Shown here: positions 1 to 8,818 of the stretch, in pieces | Position numbering within the stretch: the stretch's first letter is position 1 | How the letters are laid out: each line of letters opens with the position of its first letter | NCBI GenBank assembly: GCA_029242325.1 | Contig: JAQWUD010000013.1 | Location: forward strand, 1 to 64,000 | Length of the DNA stretch: 64,000 nucleotides | Reading direction: 5' to 3' | Source of the DNA: Luminiphilus sp. | GTDB taxonomy: Bacteria; Pseudomonadota; Gammaproteobacteria; Pseudomonadales; Halieaceae | Translations under genes and position numbers: made by a program | Notes under the pieces: generated by a model | The model's database searches: none | What the model saw: only the letters and a program-made list of their open reading frames with translations | Told to the model about the DNA's origin: nothing

Positions 1-394
1 CATGCACACAGACCCGCTCGATGATGCGCCACTCATCGCCGCGCTTCTCGTATTGGTCGAGGTAGCGCCCTACCCACAGGTCGAGCACCGGCTCGGCATC
101 CTGAAACAGATAAGTCACGTTATAAATTTCACCAGTGGCGTAATGCGCATCAATGAGTTCAATAGCGTGATTCAAAATACAGTGGCTGGTACTCCGCCAA
201 GGCAGGTGCGCCTCCATGCACATCTCGCAGAACGCCCAGGCATCACCCACAAACACGCCATGGTCATCGGTGGCGCCTTTCCAGTAGGCTGACTTCATGA
301 GTTCGACATCGAGCCGGTCTACGCCGCGGCAGTAGCGCAGCGCCACATCGCGGATACACTGCATATCGGACAGCTGTTCCAGTGTGTAGGACAT
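1..394 (-). CDS. SnoaL/NTF2-like domain protein (partial, C-terminus off window)
   Basis: The first 131 codons read from an ATG at 394 that is preceded by a good GGAGG ribosome binding site; the gene runs off the left edge. The protein begins MSYTLEQLSDMQCIRDVALR and continues with a pattern typical of the SnoaL/NTF2-like alpha+beta cone fold (RYCRGVDRLD near residue 21). Members of this fold include small ring-modifying enzymes and accessory subunits of ring-hydroxylating dioxygenases. It starts 9 bp after the VOC gene stop on the same strand, so the two are probably co-transcribed. The nearby Rieske oxygenase makes a catabolic role plausible, but the substrate cannot be told. Confidence 0.75.
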   Translation of the reverse strand, partial: MSYTLEQLSDMQCIRDVALRYCRGVDRLDVELMKSAYWKGATDDHGVFVGDAWAFCEMCMEAHLPWRSTSHCILNHAIELIDAHYATGEIYNVTYLFQDAEPVLDLWVGRYLDQYEKRGDEWRIIERVCVH

Positions 395-403
395 CGCTAC
401 CTC

Positions 404-937
404 CTATCCCAGCGGGCGCCTGGGGTCACTGCCGTCCCAATCGACAGAGGCTGCAGCTACCATATCAAAGAGTCCCTTGATGTCGTCTGAGTAGGTCAAC
501 AGCTCTGTCATATGCCCTAGCACCGGGCTGGTATCCACATAAGCGAAGGTAGCGCCACTGCCCGCTACCGTACCGGTTGCTGCCAGCTCGTAGCCCTGAT
601 CCACCAGACTCGCAATCTCACCGTCGAGGTCGTCGGTCCAGTAACACAGGTGATGAAACGCGGTTTTGCCCTCAGGCACCGTGTCGCGATAGATATTCGC
701 TTGCACACCAGTAGGCTCAATGAGCTCGATCTGCATATCGCCCGCCTGGGCGAGCGCAATCCTCATCGAGATCGGACTGGGCGTGCCACGGTAAGTGCTG
801 TCCTCAAACAGATCCGGGGTGTACTCCACAAAAAAGAAAGGCCCGATACCTACCTTGAGCCAGGCGTCCACTGCCGCGTCGAGGTCATCAACCACCCACG
901 CGCTCTGCATTGCATGTCCGCTCGCAAACTGTTTCAT
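404..937 (-). CDS. VOC (glyoxalase/bleomycin resistance/dioxygenase) superfamily protein
   Basis: A 177-aa protein with the paired beta-alpha-beta-beta-beta modules of the vicinal oxygen chelate fold. The N-terminal module opens with HAMQSAWVVDDLDAAVDAW and the second module has the segment AFHHLCYWTDDLDGEIASL. Candidate metal or active-site residues include the His pair in FHHLCYW and the Glu of MQIELIEP. VOC members are metal-dependent isomerases, lyases and ring-cleavage enzymes, and sequence alone does not give this one's substrate. It is divergent from the SDR gene over a 42-bp gap that must hold both promoters, and is followed on its own strand by the SnoaL-like gene, suggesting a small catabolic unit. 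Confidence 0.8.
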   Translation of the reverse strand: MKQFASGHAMQSAWVVDDLDAAVDAWLKVGIGPFFFVEYTPDLFEDSTYRGTPSPISMRIALAQAGDMQIELIEPTGVQANIYRDTVPEGKTAFHHLCYWTDDLDGEIASLVDQGYELAATGTVAGSGATFAYVDTSPVLGHMTELLTYSDDIKGLFDMVAAASVDWDGSDPRRPLG

Positions 938-979
938 TTAAGCCTCACTTTTTATTGTTAACGACGGTTGTTATCCACT

Positions 980-1717
980 ATGTCCTTAGGCCAGCCTGAT
1001 TTTGATCTCCGCGACCGCAGCGTCATGATTACCGGCGCTAATCGAGGCCTAGGGGCAGCGCTGTGTAAGACGATCTTGCAGTACTCGCCAAAAATAATCC
1101 ACGCGGGCTACCGCAGCAAGGCCGGCGCATCAGAGGACCCTCGCATCAGATGGTGCCGGCTGGATATTCTGCAATCCGAATCGATCACCCGCGCAGCCGC
1201 GTCGATCGGTCCAATCGACCTGCTCATCAACAACGCCGGGGTCCTCTCCCCGACTGCAGCTGACCCCGCTCAGGAGACCGTGAACCTGCGCAATATGATG
1301 GATGCGCACCTCTTCGCACCCCTTAAGATCATCAACGCCTTTTTGCCCGCACTCAAAGCAAGCCCGCAACCCACAGTGGTCAACGTTGTTTCGATGGCGG
1401 CCTTTGCCAACGTGCCGGGTGCAGACGCTTACTGCATCAGCAAAACTGCACTCCATGCGGCTACTCAGGGTTTGCGACATAAGCATCCCTGGATGCGCTG
1501 CGTGGGGGTGTATCCGGGGCCCACGGCGACTGACATGACGGCCGGCAGCAACGCTGTACTGGCGGACCCTATGAAGAGTGCTGCTAACATCGTCACCGGG
1601 ATATTCGAAGGCAGAGCTTCAATATTTCCCGACAAGGCCGCGCTTGCAGTAGAGTCAGTGGTGGGGGACGCCGTGGCAACATTGGAACAACAGTTCGCCA
1701 CCCTGCTCAGCGACTGA
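980..1717 (+). CDS. Short-chain dehydrogenase/reductase (SDR)
   Basis: A 245-aa classical SDR. The Rossmann nucleotide-binding motif TGANRGLG is at residues 18-25, NNAG follows in the middle and the catalytic Tyr-x-x-x-Lys is in DAYCISKTA. The family uses NAD(P)H to oxidise or reduce hydroxyl and keto groups. I chose the ATG at 980 because the open frame upstream offers only a TTG at 968 and the fold begins about 10 residues after the ATG. The Rieske oxygenase gene follows after 33 bp in the same direction. An SDR next to a ring-hydroxylating oxygenase could act as a dihydrodiol or keto dehydrogenase, but that is inference. Confidence 0.85.
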   Translation: MSLGQPDFDLRDRSVMITGANRGLGAALCKTILQYSPKIIHAGYRSKAGASEDPRIRWCRLDILQSESITRAAASIGPIDLLINNAGVLSPTAADPAQETVNLRNMMDAHLFAPLKIINAFLPALKASPQPTVVNVVSMAAFANVPGADAYCISKTALHAATQGLRHKHPWMRCVGVYPGPTATDMTAGSNAVLADPMKSAANIVTGIFEGRASIFPDKAALAVESVVGDAVATLEQQFATLLSD

Positions 1718-1750
1718 ACGCGCACCATAAGAACATCGAGGTACTGGCAA

Positions 1751-3094
1751 ATGAACGCCAAACAACCGCTCAACCAGCAGGGCCGCGAGGCCTTCAGCGG
1801 CACCATTAAGAATTTCCCCAAGGAGCGTTATATCAGCAGCGACTGGTACGCCCGAGAATGGCAGCGCGTATGGTCAAAAAGCTGGATAGCTGCGGTGCAC
1901 ATGTCGGATCTTGCGCACTCGGGTGATTACGCCGTCTTTGACCTGGGGCCCGAAAGCATTCTGCTCACCCGCAATGGCGAGGGTACAGTGCAAGCCTTCT
2001 ACAACGTGTGCCAGCACCGTGGTGTGCGGCTGGTCGACGAGCATATCGGCAATGCAGACAACTTTCGCTGCCCCTACCACAGCTGGCGCTATGGCACCGA
2101 CGGCGACCTTATTTACGCCCCCCACCAGGACGGCTTTCAACATGGCCTCCCGGAGCAAACCCTTTGCCTGCCGCAAGTACGGTGCGAGGAGGCTCTGGGC
2201 TTTCACTGGATCAATCTGAACCCCGAGGCTGCCCCCCTTGAGGTATTTCTGAAAGACATGATCCCGATCATGGACCACTATGAATTTGGCAATCTGACGC
2301 TGGTGGAGGAGCAAACCGTATCGATTAACTGCAACTGGAAAGCGGTGCTCGATAATTTTAGCGAGCTCTACCACGTGCACTACTTGCACCCGCAACACCG
2401 ACGGTTTGTGGACTGCACCGATTCGCTCAGCGAGTGCTATGAAGGGGGACATACCCGGGTCTGGGTGCCCGGCGCCAAGACCGACTCGCTGTTTTCGACC
2501 CCCGACAAGCCCACCGATCTGCTGACCATGCAGCTCAAGGCCTTTGGTCTTGACCCGGCTCAATACGAGGGCAAGGTCGACGAAATACAGGCGGCGATCC
2601 GGGTCGCTAAACGGGCCCTGGAAGAAAAAGAACCTTACTACGGTAACTTCTCGGACGAAGAACTGACCGACGTGATTCAAACCAATGTCTTTCCCAACGC
2701 CATTCTCACCTATCAGCCCGAGATGCTATGGCTGATGCGACTCCGCCCCCATGCGACCGACCCCAACCAGTGCTACCTCGACAAGCTCTCGTTTGAGCGC
2801 TTTCCCAACAGCGAAGCACAGCGCTTTTTGGAGGGCACCGACAATCTCAAGGAGAAGCGCAGCGAGGGCACAGGTCAGAGCGGTCGGCCCGATTGGGAAT
2901 CCTTTGATTACTCTGACGTGATCGCCGGCAAGGCCACCATGACCGATACCATCGATCAGGACCTGTCGCTGCTCGCCCATGCCCAGCACGGCATGCACTC
3001 CGAGGGCTTTAAGGGGAGTTGGCTCAATGAGATCGAATGCCGCGTGAGTCACTTTCACGAACAGCTCGAACGGCTTGTTGATGCCAACGACTGA
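1751..3094 (+). CDS. Rieske non-haem iron aromatic ring-hydroxylating oxygenase, alpha subunit
   Basis: A 447-aa oxygenase alpha subunit. The Rieske [2Fe-2S] motif has C87-x-H89 and C107-x-x-H110, and the mononuclear iron site is in NWKAVLDNFSELYHVHYLHP, with H208 and H213 as the likely histidine ligands. These enzymes use electrons from a separate ferredoxin/reductase and O2 to hydroxylate aromatic, steroid or quaternary-amine substrates. The length fits the alpha subunit. No beta subunit, ferredoxin or reductase gene lies beside it, so it is probably an alpha-only oxygenase fed by electron carriers encoded elsewhere. The ATG at 1751 has GAGGT 8 bases upstream. The substrate is unknown; the SDR and VOC neighbours point to catabolism. 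Confidence 0.9.
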   Translation: MNAKQPLNQQGREAFSGTIKNFPKERYISSDWYAREWQRVWSKSWIAAVHMSDLAHSGDYAVFDLGPESILLTRNGEGTVQAFYNVCQHRGVRLVDEHIGNADNFRCPYHSWRYGTDGDLIYAPHQDGFQHGLPEQTLCLPQVRCEEALGFHWINLNPEAAPLEVFLKDMIPIMDHYEFGNLTLVEEQTVSINCNWKAVLDNFSELYHVHYLHPQHRRFVDCTDSLSECYEGGHTRVWVPGAKTDSLFSTPDKPTDLLTMQLKAFGLDPAQYEGKVDEIQAAIRVAKRALEEKEPYYGNFSDEELTDVIQTNVFPNAILTYQPEMLWLMRLRPHATDPNQCYLDKLSFERFPNSEAQRFLEGTDNLKEKRSEGTGQSGRPDWESFDYSDVIAGKATMTDTIDQDLSLLAHAQHGMHSEGFKGSWLNEIECRVSHFHEQLERLVDAND

Positions 3095-3108
3095 TTCGAG
3101 GGAATGAC

Positions 3109-4884
3109 GTGACGGGCAATCAGGGGATTCTGTTTGCACTCATTGGAGTGCTGTTTGTATTCCTCATATGGGGCCGATACCGCTATGATTTGGTGGCGTT
3201 TGGCGCCCTGTTATTGGCTTATCTGCTGGGTTTAGTGCCCACCGAGGCGGTTTTTTCAGGTTTTGGTCATCCCGCTGTCATTATTATTGCGCTCGTGCTG
3301 ATTATCAGCCGTGGCCTCTACCTTTCGGGCGCGATCGAATTAATCGCTGGCGCATTACTCGACGGGGCGCGCGGCATCGGACGACATATTGGCGTGATGG
3401 CGGGCGTCTCTGCCGCACTCTCGGCGGTCATGAACAACGTCGCAGCGCTGGCGCTACTGATGCCCATCGACCTTCAGGCTTCCGAGAAGGCCCAACGCCA
3501 TCCTGGCCTGACCCTCATGCCACTTTCTTTTGCCTCCATTCTGGGTGGCATGATTACCCTGATCGGCACCCCTCCCAACATTGTCATTGCCACCTTTAGG
3601 GGGGAGGCACTGGGCACCCCCTACACCATGTTTGATTTTGCACCGGTGGGCCTGGTCGTCGCCGCTGTGGGCATCACCTACGTCGCTCTCATCGGTTGGA
3701 GGTTGATCCCTGTCGAGCGCGCGGCAAGCACAATGCCCTCCTCCATAGAAGATCTCGAACGCTATCTTGCGGAGCTTCGCGTGCCAACGGAGTGTGAACT
3801 GCTCGGTCAGCGCCTGCGTGAGCTGGACAGCGTAGCCAATGAAGCCGGCATAGAAATACTGGGCCTGATCCGCAACGGTGAACGCCTGCCGGGAATGTCT
3901 GCTCACGTGACGTTACTGGCTGAGGATCGCATTGTGGTGAAAGGCGGACCCGAGGCGATCGACAGTTTTGCCGGGGCGGTGGCGCTCAGCTACGCGGATT
4001 CCGACCGGCCCTCGAAAGCGTTGTCAGGCACAACCGTCATGCGTGAGGTCGCAGTACCCCAAATGTCCCGTCTTGTGAGGCGCACAGAGTCTGCCATGCG
4101 GCTTCGATATCGCCGCGGCGTGATCCTTTTGGGGATTTCACGCAACGGGGTAAAAATCAGAGAGCGTCTGCGCGAAGTCAAAATTCAAGCCGGAGATCTA
4201 TTGCTCCTGCTCGGACCGGAAGACACTCTGGATGATGTAATCGAATGGCTGGGTTGCCTGCCGCTGGCACCCCGCGGGATCGACGTTATTCAGCGCGATC
4301 AGGCTCGCAAAGCCATCGCCATTTTTGCCGGAGCAATTGTGCTGACGAGTCTGGAACTGATCTATCTTCCCATGGCGCTTGCCTGTGTCGCCGTGCTCTA
4401 CATCGTGCTGGATATTGTCCCGTTGTCGCAGGTCTATGAGTCCATTGAGTGGCCAGTGATCGTGCTCCTCGGCTCGATGATCCCGATCAGCGTGGCACTG
4501 GAAACAAGCGGCGGCACTCAACTACTGGCAGACCTGTTCGTGCGCGGCACCGAGGGCTGGGCTCCAGTAATGATTCTTGCCGCACTCATGCTTGTGACCA
4601 TGACGCTGTCGGACGTGCTCAACAATGTCGCCACAGCGCTCATCGCAGCACCGATTGCTTTAGAGATTGCGACGCGTCTACAGATGAATCCCGACTCCTT
4701 CCTCATGGCAGTGGCAGTCGCTGCCTCTTGCGCCTTTCTGACACCTATTGGGCACAAGAACAACACGTTAATTATGGGACCCGGCGGCTATCACTTTGGC
4801 GATTACTGGCGCATGGGCTTACCGCTGGAAATTCTCGTTGTGCTCACCGCCATCCCCATGATCGTGATGGTGTGGCCGTTGTGA
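3109..4884 (+). CDS. SLC13/DASS-family transporter with TrkA-C (RCK_C) domains
   Basis: A 591-aa membrane protein that starts with GTG 14 bp after the oxygenase stop; the upstream ATG hits a stop at once. Membrane segments fill residues 1-200 and about 395-591. Both halves carry the family signature of an N-N-V-A pair of hairpins (SAVMNNVAALALLMP, then LSDVLNNVATALIAAP), each followed by a proline-rich T/S-P-I/P-G/P segment such as GTPPNIVIA. The central cytoplasmic part, about residues 210-380, looks like two RCK_C domains (LGQRLREL..., then MRLRYRRGVILLGISRNG). DASS proteins of this layout move sulfate or dicarboxylates, usually with Na+. The downstream cysC and sat genes favour sulfate, which is inference. 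Confidence 0.85.
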   Translation: MTGNQGILFALIGVLFVFLIWGRYRYDLVAFGALLLAYLLGLVPTEAVFSGFGHPAVIIIALVLIISRGLYLSGAIELIAGALLDGARGIGRHIGVMAGVSAALSAVMNNVAALALLMPIDLQASEKAQRHPGLTLMPLSFASILGGMITLIGTPPNIVIATFRGEALGTPYTMFDFAPVGLVVAAVGITYVALIGWRLIPVERAASTMPSSIEDLERYLAELRVPTECELLGQRLRELDSVANEAGIEILGLIRNGERLPGMSAHVTLLAEDRIVVKGGPEAIDSFAGAVALSYADSDRPSKALSGTTVMREVAVPQMSRLVRRTESAMRLRYRRGVILLGISRNGVKIRERLREVKIQAGDLLLLLGPEDTLDDVIEWLGCLPLAPRGIDVIQRDQARKAIAIFAGAIVLTSLELIYLPMALACVAVLYIVLDIVPLSQVYESIEWPVIVLLGSMIPISVALETSGGTQLLADLFVRGTEGWAPVMILAALMLVTMTLSDVLNNVATALIAAPIALEIATRLQMNPDSFLMAVAVAASCAFLTPIGHKNNTLIMGPGGYHFGDYWRMGLPLEILVVLTAIPMIVMVWPL

Positions 4885-5085
4885 ACCCCCGCCTCGTCTC
4901 CTGACACATCTTGCCAAACGCTTGGCGTGTTTGGGCAATCTTCAAACATCGAATCCGCAGATGCTGAAGAGGTTCGGGGGGGAGTCACCCTATGTGCCCA
5001 CACAGACGTTGGGTAAAACCTCGCGACCTTTCACGGATGATCGCTTTGCCACGGATGGCATTCATTGAGCGGGAGAGCACGCCCT

Positions 5086-5214
5086 ATGAACACCCAAACA
5101 TCAATAACCATGCGCACCTCCGCCGCTATTCTTATCTGGCTGGCATTGGTTGCGCTCAGCAACGAATCGCTGGCAGCAGGGTCCGAGCACGCACAGCTCA
5201 TTTTTGCACTCTGA
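5086..5214 (+). CDS. Possible 42-aa peptide with a signal-sequence-like segment
   Basis: The ATG at 5086 follows a GGGAGAG ribosome binding site and opens a 42-codon frame. It has a basic N-region, a strongly hydrophobic core (AAILIWLALVAL) and an SLAAG cleavage-like site, then ends about 10 residues later. It looks like an intact secretion signal whose mature domain has been lost, or a genuine small exported peptide. A second short hydrophobic frame lies just downstream in another reading frame. No homologue is recognised, and this could be decayed sequence between the transporter and cysC. Confidence 0.3.
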   Translation: MNTQTSITMRTSAAILIWLALVALSNESLAAGSEHAQLIFAL

Positions 5215-5233
5215 ATTGATCGATCAACTCATC

Positions 5234-5362
5234 ATGTCCCGCCATATTGGCGCTATGTGTGTGATCACGCTCGCCACGGCGCTCCTGGTGGGGATCCTGG
5301 GCTTGAGTGAAGAGGTGTTCTCAGCCGGGCTGGAGACGCCCGCCGTCACGCACGTGCCATAA
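5234..5362 (+). CDS. Possible 42-aa membrane peptide
   Basis: A short frame starting at ATG 5234, with one predicted membrane helix (CVITLATALLVGILGL) and a short acidic and Pro-rich tail. It follows the 42-aa signal-like frame by 19 bp and is in a different reading frame. I see no good ribosome binding site. It may be a remnant of the same lost gene. The region has no other convincing gene, so it is listed at low confidence. Confidence 0.2.
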   Translation: MSRHIGAMCVITLATALLVGILGLSEEVFSAGLETPAVTHVP

Positions 5363-5508
5363 ACAGTGATCGAGGCAACCATTCCTCGCGGCTCTAATCT
5401 GTCGCGCTACCGCGAGAACTCCTCCTTATCATCCCGCAGACCGCAAACCCCCTTTAAAGCATCGCGCGTGCCGCGTAGAATCGCGCTTCTTTTACGAGGT
5501 AGCCCAGA

Positions 5509-6132
5509 ATGAGCGAGCAAAAAGCCACCAACGTGCACTGGCACGGCGGCGACATCAATCGGCCGGAACGCGCGCAGCTACTGGGCCACGTTGGTGCAAC
5601 ACTTTGGTTTACCGGACTGTCAGGTTCGGGAAAAAGTACTATTGCGGTGGCACTGGAACAGGTTCTGTATCAGCGCGGCGTGCTCGTCTATCGCCTAGAT
5701 GGCGACAACATCCGCCTGGGCATCAACAAGAATCTGGGCTTTAGCGCTGAGGACCGCGCAGAAAATATCCGCCGAGTGGGCGAGGTGTCCAAGCTTTTCG
5801 TTGATGGCGGCGTAATCGTGCTCAGCAGCTTTATCAGCCCGTACCTCGCCGATCGGCAGCTGGTTCGCGCACTGCACGAGGCCGATGACATGCCTTTCAT
5901 CGAGGTGTTCGTGGACTGCAGCCTGGAAACGGCCGAAGAGCGTGACCCCAAAGGCTTGTACAAAAAGGCTCGCGCCGGCGAGATCAAGAATTTCACGGGA
6001 ATCGACGATCCTTACGAGGCCCCCGCTGCGCCCGAGATCCACCTCCACACGGACCGACAGTCTCTGGAAGAAGAAGTAGCGAGCCTGCTGGCATTGTTAG
6101 AAACAAAAGGGCTGATTCCGCCCACTGCCTGA
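5509..6132 (+). CDS. cysC: Adenylylsulfate (APS) kinase
   Basis: A 207-aa kinase that phosphorylates APS to PAPS with ATP in the cytoplasm. The Walker A motif GLSGSGKS is at residues 36-43, followed by the family's RLDGDNIR and GLNKNLGFS-like segments (here GINKNLGFSAEDRAENIRR), the SSFISPY lid region and the C-terminal DPKGLYKKARAGEI stretch. The length is typical of stand-alone CysC. GAGGTAG precedes the ATG. The gene is followed 138 bp later by sat, so APS is made and phosphorylated by two separate enzymes. The usual gammaproteobacterial cysD-cysN pair is not seen here. Confidence 0.95.
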   Translation: MSEQKATNVHWHGGDINRPERAQLLGHVGATLWFTGLSGSGKSTIAVALEQVLYQRGVLVYRLDGDNIRLGINKNLGFSAEDRAENIRRVGEVSKLFVDGGVIVLSSFISPYLADRQLVRALHEADDMPFIEVFVDCSLETAEERDPKGLYKKARAGEIKNFTGIDDPYEAPAAPEIHLHTDRQSLEEEVASLLALLETKGLIPPTA

Positions 6133-6270
6133 ATTATTGCCCGGACGACAGTGTGTCCCGCAAGGCACCGGGGGCGAGGGTCGCTTTAACTATCGAGTGG
6201 ATGCGCCAGCGCCGGAGACGGGTGGGTGCACCATGAAACTAACGACAAAAGAAGAGAATCGAGAGACAAT

Positions 6271-7473
6271 ATGGCATTGATTGCACCCCATGGCGCTGAC
6301 CAGCTTAAACCCCTGATCGTAGATGACGCGCGACGCATGGAACTGGAAGCTGAAGCACTGACCCTACCCTCTGTGATGATGAGCTCCGCTGCCGCGGCCA
6401 ACGCGGTGATGATGGGTGCGGGTTATTTCACGCCGCTGAGCGGTTACATGAGCCGCGCCGATGTACTGTCGGTCGCTGAAAACATGCGCACAACAGATGG
6501 CCTGTTCTGGCCCGTGCCGGTGGTTAATCTGGCAGAACGCTGCCCTGTAGAGGCAGGCCAGAGGCTGGCGCTCACTGATCCCAACCGTGAGGGCCACCCC
6601 CTGCTGGCAGTGATGACGGTGGACGCTGTCGAGACCCTATCCGACGATGACATAGCCACCATTCTCAATAAAGTATTCCGCACCGATGACCCCGAACACC
6701 CGGGCGTTGCGGCCTTCATCGCACAGGGACGTACCGTGATCTCGGGGCCCATCGAGGTACTTAACTACTCCTACTTTGAGGAAGATTTTCCCGATACCTT
6801 CCGCACCGCTATGGCTATCAGGCATGAAATCTCCGAGCGAGGCTGGGAGCGGGTAGTGGCGTTTCAAACCCGGAACCCCATGCACCGCGCCCACGAAGAA
6901 CTCTGCCATATGGCAATGGAAGACCTCTCCGCAGATGGCGTGCTGATTCATATGCTGCTCGGCAAACTGAAACCCGGTGACATCCCCGCCGACGTGCGCG
7001 ATGCCTCGATCCGCAAGATGGTCGATCTGTACTTCCCGCCCAACACCGTCATGGTTACCGGCTACGGCTTTGACATGCTGTACGCCGGGCCGCGCGAGGC
7101 GGTACTGCACGCGGTGTTCCGCCAGAACGCGGGCTGCACGCATCTTATCGTCGGCCGCGATCACGCCGGTGTCGGCAGCTACTACGGCGGTTTCGACGCG
7201 CAGACCATCTTCGATGACGAAGTCCCCGAGGACGCTCTGGCGCTTGAGATTTATCGCGCTGACCATACTGCTTTTAGCAAAAAGCTGGGGCGGGTGGTGA
7301 TGATGCGCGATGCGCCCGATCACAGCCCGGATGATTTCGTGTTGTTATCGGGTACCAAGGTGCGCGAGATGCTCGGCCAGGGCATTGCTCCACCGCCCGA
7401 GTTTTCACGCCCCGAAGTGGCTGAAATTCTGATGGCCTACTATCAAGAAATCGACGGTACCGAAACGAGCTGA
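6271..7473 (+). CDS. sat: Sulfate adenylyltransferase (ATP sulfurylase), homomeric type
   Basis: A 400-aa ATP sulfurylase that makes APS from sulfate and ATP. An N-terminal PUA-like region (ISPLSGY-like segment YFTPLSGYMSRADVL) is followed by the catalytic core with FQTRNPMHRAHEEL, the HxGH-type nucleotide site, and GRDHAGVGSYYGGFDAQ. I chose the ATG at 6271 over 6226 because the extra 15 residues are highly charged and unlike the family N-terminus (MALIAPHGADQLKPL). It follows cysC on the same strand. The bacterial heterodimeric CysDN type is unrelated, so this is the Sat type also found in sulfur oxidisers and cyanobacteria. Confidence 0.95.
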   Translation: MALIAPHGADQLKPLIVDDARRMELEAEALTLPSVMMSSAAAANAVMMGAGYFTPLSGYMSRADVLSVAENMRTTDGLFWPVPVVNLAERCPVEAGQRLALTDPNREGHPLLAVMTVDAVETLSDDDIATILNKVFRTDDPEHPGVAAFIAQGRTVISGPIEVLNYSYFEEDFPDTFRTAMAIRHEISERGWERVVAFQTRNPMHRAHEELCHMAMEDLSADGVLIHMLLGKLKPGDIPADVRDASIRKMVDLYFPPNTVMVTGYGFDMLYAGPREAVLHAVFRQNAGCTHLIVGRDHAGVGSYYGGFDAQTIFDDEVPEDALALEIYRADHTAFSKKLGRVVMMRDAPDHSPDDFVLLSGTKVREMLGQGIAPPPEFSRPEVAEILMAYYQEIDGTETS

Positions 7474-7657
7474 TCACAATGGCTGGCGCGCGCGCCGGTC
7501 ATGAGGCACCGCAACTTTTCCGCCACGCTACGTCTCACCTTCCTTGCGCGCTGTCACCCCGCTGCTGTCACAACTGCCGCTCGTAGCGTGCGCCAAACGC
7601 CCGGTTCCGGTACGCTCCAGACGGTCAGCAGCACACCAATAACTGCGGGGATTTCAC

Positions 7658-8818
7658 ATGTCGTTTAGCGCCGAAGCGGCGACCACCGCTTATATCGATG
7701 GGTTGGGCGAGGACGCAATCGCTCAGGCAGCCGCCTATACCACCGGTAACCAGTGGCTGATGCTGTGGGGCCTGCTGGTCACCTCCATCATTACACTAAT
7801 CATTGTGCGCACCGGCATCCTGACCAAGACCGCCGAAAAGCTATCGCAGCGAGGATTTGTTGTCCGGGTGTTCAGCCTATCTGCGGTATTTCTGCTGGTA
7901 TCGAGCCTGCTGGAAATACCCTGGTCCATTTTCAGCGGCTGGTGGCGCGAAACTCAATACGACCGAACCAGCCAACCACTTATAGATTTTCTCGGGCAAG
8001 GCCTGCTGGCCCTGGCCATCTCCGTGCTGTTGGCCGGGGTTTTCTTCGTAGCCATCTACGCGTTTATCCAAAAAGCCAAAAAACTTTGGTGGTTCTGGGG
8101 TGGCGCTTTTACCGGCTTGTTCACTGCTCTTTTGATGGTCGTCGGGCCGACCTACATCGCACCACTCTTCAATGACTACCAGCCTGTACCACCAGGAGAA
8201 GTTCGCAACGCGATCGAAGCCATGGCGGTCGAAGCGGGTATCCCAACGGATCGAATCTTTATGTACGACGGCTCACGCCAATCCAATAACTTCACCGCCA
8301 ATGTCGCGGGCATTGGCGGGGCGGCGCGGATCGCGATATCCGATGTCGCACTGGACGAAGCCACGCTGGATGAGGTGAGAGCCGTGACCGGGCACGAGGT
8401 GGGTCACTATGTTTTGGGGCATGTCTGGGATGGCGTATTGCTGACCATCGTCGTCGTAATGGCGAGTTTTTTCATCGCCGACAAAGCGTTTAATCCGGTT
8501 GCACGACTGTTCGGTGCCCGGGAAGACATCGGCGACCCCACGACTCTGCCAGTGCTCCTGTTTCTGGTCGGTGTGATTGGCATGTTCACGCAGCCTGTCT
8601 CAAACACACTCTCGCGCATGAACGAGACAGAGGCCGACCACTATTCCTATGAGATGGTGAATCTGCCCGATGGCATGGCGAGTGCTCTAGTGAAAACCGC
8701 CGAGTATCGCAATCCACGGCCGGGCACTTTGGAGGAGTGGTTGTTCTACACCCACCCCTCAGTGGAGCGTCGCGTGCGCGCTGCAATGGAGTGGAAGGCC
8801 AACCATCCGGAGTCCTAA
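7658..8818 (+). CDS. Membrane M48-family zinc metalloprotease (Ste24/HtpX-like)
   Basis: A 386-aa integral membrane protease. The zinc-binding HEVGH motif is at residues 246-250 and the third ligand is the Glu in NETEADHYSYEM. Several membrane helices precede the catalytic part (about residues 28-52, 68-90, 110-140 and 148-172) and more surround it. The arrangement matches the CAAX-prenyl-protease (Ste24) branch of M48, which in bacteria acts in membrane-protein quality control. It stands alone, with 184 bp upstream and 345 bp downstream free of genes. The start at 7658 has only a weak ribosome binding site (GGGGATTTCAC). Confidence 0.9.
   Translation: MSFSAEAATTAYIDGLGEDAIAQAAAYTTGNQWLMLWGLLVTSIITLIIVRTGILTKTAEKLSQRGFVVRVFSLSAVFLLVSSLLEIPWSIFSGWWRETQYDRTSQPLIDFLGQGLLALAISVLLAGVFFVAIYAFIQKAKKLWWFWGGAFTGLFTALLMVVGPTYIAPLFNDYQPVPPGEVRNAIEAMAVEAGIPTDRIFMYDGSRQSNNFTANVAGIGGAARIAISDVALDEATLDEVRAVTGHEVGHYVLGHVWDGVLLTIVVVMASFFIADKAFNPVARLFGAREDIGDPTTLPVLLFLVGVIGMFTQPVSNTLSRMNETEADHYSYEMVNLPDGMASALVKTAEYRNPRPGTLEEWLFYTHPSVERRVRAAMEWKANHPES

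Larger units (their letters stand above)
4885..5508. other. Long intergenic region between DASS transporter and cysC
   Basis: This 624-bp stretch holds two weak short frames (5086-5214 and 5234-5362). Just after the transporter, at about 4911-4939, there is an imperfect inverted repeat (TTGCCAAACG against GTTTGGGCAA) without a clear T-run, so it is at best a weak terminator. The cysC ribosome binding site region (ACGAGGTAG, about 5494-5502) is at the right end. I see no RNA gene. Confidence 0.4.

Noticed and set aside
1874-2680. 268-codon open frame antisense to the Rieske oxygenase
   Set aside because: Shadow frame; the plus-strand protein has the iron-sulfur and iron ligands, this one has no recognisable domain.
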